Shown in pieces: positions 59,666-64,000 of a stretch of 64,000 bases of DNA (position 1 is the first letter of the stretch; every line of letters starts with the position of its first letter). This DNA is from Whalleya microplaca (Eukaryota > Ascomycota > Sordariomycetes > Xylariales > Xylariaceae), in the NCBI GenBank assembly GCA_022497155.1, contig MU385715.1:1116001-1180000 (forward strand). The letters run 5' to 3'. The notes under the pieces were generated by a model that ran no database searches, was not told the DNA's origin, and saw only the letters and a program-made list of their open reading frames with translations. Position numbers and translations under genes: made by a program.

Positions 59666-60999
59666 ATGATCTCACGAATATCGCAAGTCGCGCGCCATCT
59701 CTCTAGACCTCGCCCTAACCTTGGCCATCTCTCTGCCGCAGCTGCAGGTTCCAGATCAGGCGGTTTATCATCGAGAATCATGGCGTCGGCTTCAGCTACA
59801 GCAGATGAGCGCAATGCACGGACGATCCACACCGCGGCGTGTTTGATCATTGGTGATGAGGTACTCGGGGGAAAGGTAAGCTTGGTCTTGTTTCATGAAA
59901 ACTTATTGCTAACTCGCCTGCAGACAACCGATGTACTGCTACTCTGGGCCTATAGCCCGTCTAGTCTTCCTAGTTGCTAACTATAAAAATAGACAAACTC
60001 TAGTTATATGGCTAAATGGTGTTTTTCGCTAGGCATAGTAAGACATGTCTAAGTGCTATATTGCTATTACCTAAGAGCAAGCAAGCTCACGTGCTCTGCA
60101 GAACTTGAAGAGAGTCGAGGTTATCGAAGATGACGAGGAAGAGATCATGGAAGCCGTACGGAGAATGAGCGACCGCTATGATCTAGTCGTAACTAGGTAT
60201 AGTTGAACGAGCCTATCTCACCATGTCAAGCTACACTACTCGTGCTAATTTTCAGGTAGTGGTGGTATAGGACCAACGTAAGTATCACTGAGTCATTCAG
60301 TCACGAGTTACCCAAGCTCACCCTGAACAGACATGATGATATTACCTACCAGTCTATCGCCAAGGCATTCGGACTCACACTCACACTGCACCAAGAGGCA
60401 TATGAACGCATGAAGAGGCTGACTAAGCCTCATAAGTCCCAGCCGGATTTCAGTTGGGATGTCGACTCGCCATCGAAGACTGCGAGGTTACGCATGGTCG
60501 AGTTACCAATTGACCCATCACGGGACCTTGCGAAGCAGGCCTTGTTTGTTCGCGATGACTTCTGGGTCCCCATTTCCGTAGTGAATGGGAATATCCACAT
60601 TCTTCCCGGCGTGCCCAGGTTATGTAAGTGCTTGTATCAGTGAATGTGCCCGCACAGGGTGGCTAACAACACGTAGTCGAAGGACTGCTGGAAGGTCTCA
60701 AACCCTTCATTGTTGATAGGCTCGTGGATCCGGACGGCAAAGGCATCTCTAGAGTAATAATATCTACGCCGATGGCGGAGAGTGCCGTTGCGGGTTTCCT
60801 CACTGAGTTAGCAGAGAAAGTCGGCCCCAAGGGTGTGAAAGTCGGGAGTTATCCGCGGTGGGGGAAGAAGAACAATTCAGTCACCCTTGTAGGAAGAAAT
60901 AAGGCATATCTCGAGAGCCTCGTGCCGGAGGTAATTGCAAATGTTCAAGGAAGGCGGGTTCTCGTAGAGGGAGAGGACGATGAACCGGAGGCATCCTAG
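59666..60999 (+). CDS. MoaB/CinA-type molybdopterin-binding-domain protein (FLAD1 N-domain-like)
   Basis: 327 aa in six exons: 59666-59875, 59993-60037, 60102-60196, 60260-60277 (18 nt), 60331-60623 and 60677-60999; all phases agree. The first 38 residues (MISRISQVARHLSRPRP, Arg-rich and acid-free) look like a mitochondrial presequence; a second start MASASATADERN (59780) could give a cytosolic form. The MoCF_biosynth fold starts HTAACLIIGDEVLGGKTNSSYMAKW-like, with the GDE motif, TNS, and the GGIGPTHDD signature built from three exons across the 18-nt microexon. Then follow QSIAKAFGL and ILPGVPRLFEGLLEGL (LPGVP motif). This is the domain found in MoaB/MogA, CinA and the N-terminal half of human FAD synthase; in the stand-alone fungal form the activity is uncertain (nucleotide pyrophosphatase-type has been shown for relatives). 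No PAPS-reductase-like FAD-synthase domain follows, so it is not itself an FAD synthase. Confidence 0.85.
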
Positions 61000-63900
61000 A
61001 GGAGTTTTGCCATTCTTATGGCGATATCTACAATGATATGCTGGTAGCTTTCTATGTGCTCGATGGCACTCCAAAAGCTGGCGAAGGCGCTAAAGAGATC
61101 TTTAAGAATCGCATGAACACTTCTGTGTCAATAGGGGAGCTGTGTACTAGAATAGAGTAGACGAATGCATGATTGTAGTTACCAGCCTCGATAGACCAAA
61201 GAACACATCCACCAAAGAAAAAGAGATGTATATTTCCCTTTAAATATGACAGAAGAAATGGCAGGGACTTTACAAGTATGGTCACGCACGGGTGCTTGAC
61301 CTGGCTGTATTAATTTAAAATACCACGGAAGTGAACAAGTAGTTTAGCAGCTTTATCAGAATCTTTCTGCTGGTAGACCTCCCCGAAGTTGTCTCTACAT
61401 ATGACCACAAATTTCAAGGTGGTCAGGCCGGCACGATACTCCTTCTCGAAAGATTTCTTCATTGCTATAGCTAGCCCACGTTTCAAAGTACACATATAAG
61501 CGTTATCATATCCCAGGTTGACGAGTCTCTGAATGTTTTGAATAGTGCACCAACACACAGTGCTTATTTTGAACGATGCTACTTGAGAGATGAATACACT
61601 TACCAAGTAAATCAAATTGCATTCGATATTTTATTTGTGCATTATGTATACACTTGCGGGAAGCAGATCCAAGGATGCCTAGCTTAATAGAAGCTGTTAC
61701 ACACCGTTTCAACGTCACAGATTTCTGATCAGCGCCCAAAATACTACGAGTAAGTAAATTTAAACTATTTTAAATTACTAGACTTCTGGTCCCTGTTTGA
61801 ATATGCGATTCACTTAGGAGACTTGTGTGTATGAAACCAGAAGAATAGGGTGAGGTCTCTTTCATGATCGATTCAATTTCGAAGCAAGTAAAGATGCAGA
61901 GGCTGGTGGCTTTGCCGCTGTGCTGCTCATCTAGGTAACGTAATGATGATACAGATTCATCGAAGCTTACGTACGTAACCTCACCCTCTCAGCGCGGGAA
62001 AGAAGAAAAAAAGGTGTCAAGATTGAAATAAGTCTCTCTGGATTGGTTTCCTTATATTAATAGTATGGGGCGAAGGAACAGCTTGTTAGACATTTAAAGT
62101 CGCTGGGTGACACAGACTTCACTATAGTGGGTTTGTGTCACGATGCCGATAACTCTTAATATAGATCTGTAACAGCTATAGTATTGTTGATTGCCGGTTC
62201 TCAGAGGTTAGCAACCCAGTAAACCTAATGGACGATTTTGTTCAACTTTCTTGTAATTGATAGGTATATAATTTTGTAGATGTTCTGCTGGCGTACAATA
62301 AGCATTGGTCCTACCATCACAAGTTCAATGACATTGATATGGTGGGGTTCAGATCATCATACGTACAATTGCAGCATCAAACAGCATTGGGCTATTTATA
62401 GTTGAGCCACCGATGCATTAATCTATGTATAACTGTAAACAGGACACTGCCGGGTGAGGGCTTCGAAGGAGTCAAGACATCCAAGCCACTGACCTCAGAA
62501 GACTAGCCACACTTTTCAGCCCCAGGGCAGGTTTAATTTTATCTGATAATTGTCCAGGATAAGGTCTATAAACGTGCATAAGGAATAGTGGGCGGAGATT
62601 TTTATGGCTTCTAGAAAGATTAGAAACGATCCAAAGGGTTCCAAGGTTGGAGTAAGCGCTATGACAGACGTCGAGCTGTCGGAGCAGACGCAACACGATC
62701 CAGTCATTGCAGGCCATGTCATCGCAGGCGTATCGCCCAAGCGACATTTACGTATTAGTTTTCCCGGCATTTGGTCACTCGACACTCTCATGTCTTAAGA
62801 GACATGAACTACAAGCTAAGTTTAGGTGAGTTTGTGGAAAGCGGAAATGACGCTCATTTCACAACCTAGACCGGGTCGTATCGTCTCGATGAATAAAGTA
62901 GAATCACCAAAGATCTTTGTGATGTCCCATCGTTTAGGTAGGTATTCGTTCCCCTAGATATTAGCCGAGACAACCCAAGTCCGGATACCGATACCGTTGG
63001 GCTAACTGGCCATGTCTCAAGCCATCTTCACGAGAGACGAGGACAAGCAGCCCGTTTAAATCAGGGCCCCCTTCCTTTCCTGAGGTCGGATGTAGGACAA
63101 CCTCGCATTGCAGGTTGCAGCAGTCGGAACGACCGCGGGCGCGTGTGTATGTATGTGAGTAAGGGTTCGGGGGAATGCATGCAGTCGTGGCAGTACGTTG
63201 ATCTATGGGGAAGCTGGTCTCATCTTGCTATGTGACGTTGAAGAAATAATGGTGAATACCAAGTCGGAGAAGCTTTGCTTGGGTTGCATGGCTCGGGGTA
63301 GCAGTGGTTGTGGGGTGTGTGAGTGTGAGTGTGTGTGATGGAGTTGGGCCGTTTGCCAATGGCGCGTTTTCCTACCGAATCCACGAATCCACGAAGACAT
63401 GCAGCCCTCTTGCAGGTCGTTTTCCCATTCCCACTTCCTTCCCGCCTCACCAGCTGCCACTGATTGGGGAAATGGGAGCGGTCCGTTTGGAAGGGCAGCG
63501 TTCAGAGCTGCCAGAAAGGTAAGTGTGGATGGCATGGCGTTTATATTGATGTATTCTGCCCTGCAACTACAGCAGCATCAATGGCAATTGGGCCTGTGTT
63601 CGGACTTGGCGAGTGTTGATTTCTGTCCGTCTCATGCACGGTTTATCTGATGCTGGCCTCCTACATGTAGATATGTCGACTAGACAGCTACCAAGAAACC
63701 CTAGAAACCTGGAGATATGTAGGTTAGGTACCTAGAAGTTGGCAACATGGTTGGCTGGCTGGATGAAAAGAAGGTGAAAGGGAAGAAGCAGAGTTCAGCT
63801 GGTATGAACTGAATTTAGGTGTGAGTATCGATGTGTATTGCCCTTCTATTGCCCTACCAGTCAGCCAGCACATCCAGATGCAGAAGGATGCATCCTAGAA

Positions 63901-64000
63901 TGGCAGAATGAGATGATTTTAAGGTTAGTGGAGCATGCATTTCAGCGAATTTAGTGACCCTGTGAGCTCTCCACTGTCCCTAGGACTCCCCTGATACCGC
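61000..64000. other. Final 3 kb without a supported gene
   Basis: I found no convincing coding stretch on either strand. A GT-rich microsatellite-like run (GTGTGTGAGTGTGAGTGTG) lies near 63316-63337, pyrimidine-rich promoter-like sequence near 63410-63460, and TAGGTTAGGTACC words near 63720. A GTAAGT-like donor after a Glu/Arg codon at 63519 suggests the 5' leader or first exon of a gene that continues beyond the window, but this cannot be settled here. Confidence 0.45.

Noticed and set aside
63203..63535. 110-codon minus-strand frame near the right end
   Set aside because: His/Thr/Pro-rich translation of a GT/CA microsatellite; not protein-like.
1..64000. CRISPR arrays, rRNA genes or bacterial-type operons
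   Set aside because: No regularly spaced repeats, rRNA sequence or Shine-Dalgarno-type gene order were seen; all genes have fungal introns or family identity.

Overview
This is nuclear DNA of a filamentous ascomycete (Pezizomycotina; Sordariomycetes is my best guess). The evidence is short GT..AG introns with CTAAC/CTAAT-type branch sites, a fungal highly reducing polyketide synthase, a Zn2Cys6 regulator, a DMATS prenyltransferase, and a head-to-head pair of class V and class VII chitin synthases. No bacterial or viral genes were seen. I joined exons by hand. For every multi-exon gene except the first SDR (start unknown), the exon lengths sum to a whole number of codons.

Region 1 (about 0.1-26.5 kb) is a secondary-metabolite cluster of nine genes: a multi-span membrane protein resembling fungal meroterpenoid cyclases, an SDR, a cytochrome P450, a Zn2Cys6 regulator, an AYR1-like SDR, the HR-PKS (KS-AT-DH-degenerate MT-ER-KR-ACP, 2387 aa), an epoxide-hydrolase-like alpha/beta hydrolase, a secreted BBE-type FAD oxidase and a DMATS aromatic prenyltransferase. 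My inference is a polyketide that is aromatised or quinol-like, C-prenylated, then oxidised, epoxidised or cyclised. The gene set is close to the prenyl-salicylaldehyde/epoxyquinol clusters (flavoglaucin, annullatin, trichoxide type), but no cupin is visible. The window starts inside or next to this cluster, so more of it may lie to the left. The last intron of the P450 holds an assembly gap flanked by poly-G/poly-C that looks like a sequencing artefact.

Region 2 (27.8-42.4 kb) is cell-wall housekeeping: class V chitin synthase (minus) and class VII chitin synthase (plus), divergently arranged over a 3.5-kb intergenic region.

Region 3 (43.7-64 kb) is ordinary housekeeping and orphan genes separated by long non-coding stretches: a mitochondrial PDK/BCKDK-type kinase, a small I9/Pbi2-like proteinase-inhibitor protein, the ribosome-biogenesis GTPase BMS1, an orphan membrane protein with a four-base first coding exon, a fatty-acid-desaturase-family protein, and a MoaB/CinA-type molybdopterin-binding-domain protein. 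A perfect 23-bp inverted repeat lies upstream of BMS1, and a tRNA-like relic lies upstream of the desaturase. The last 3 kb show no convincing gene.
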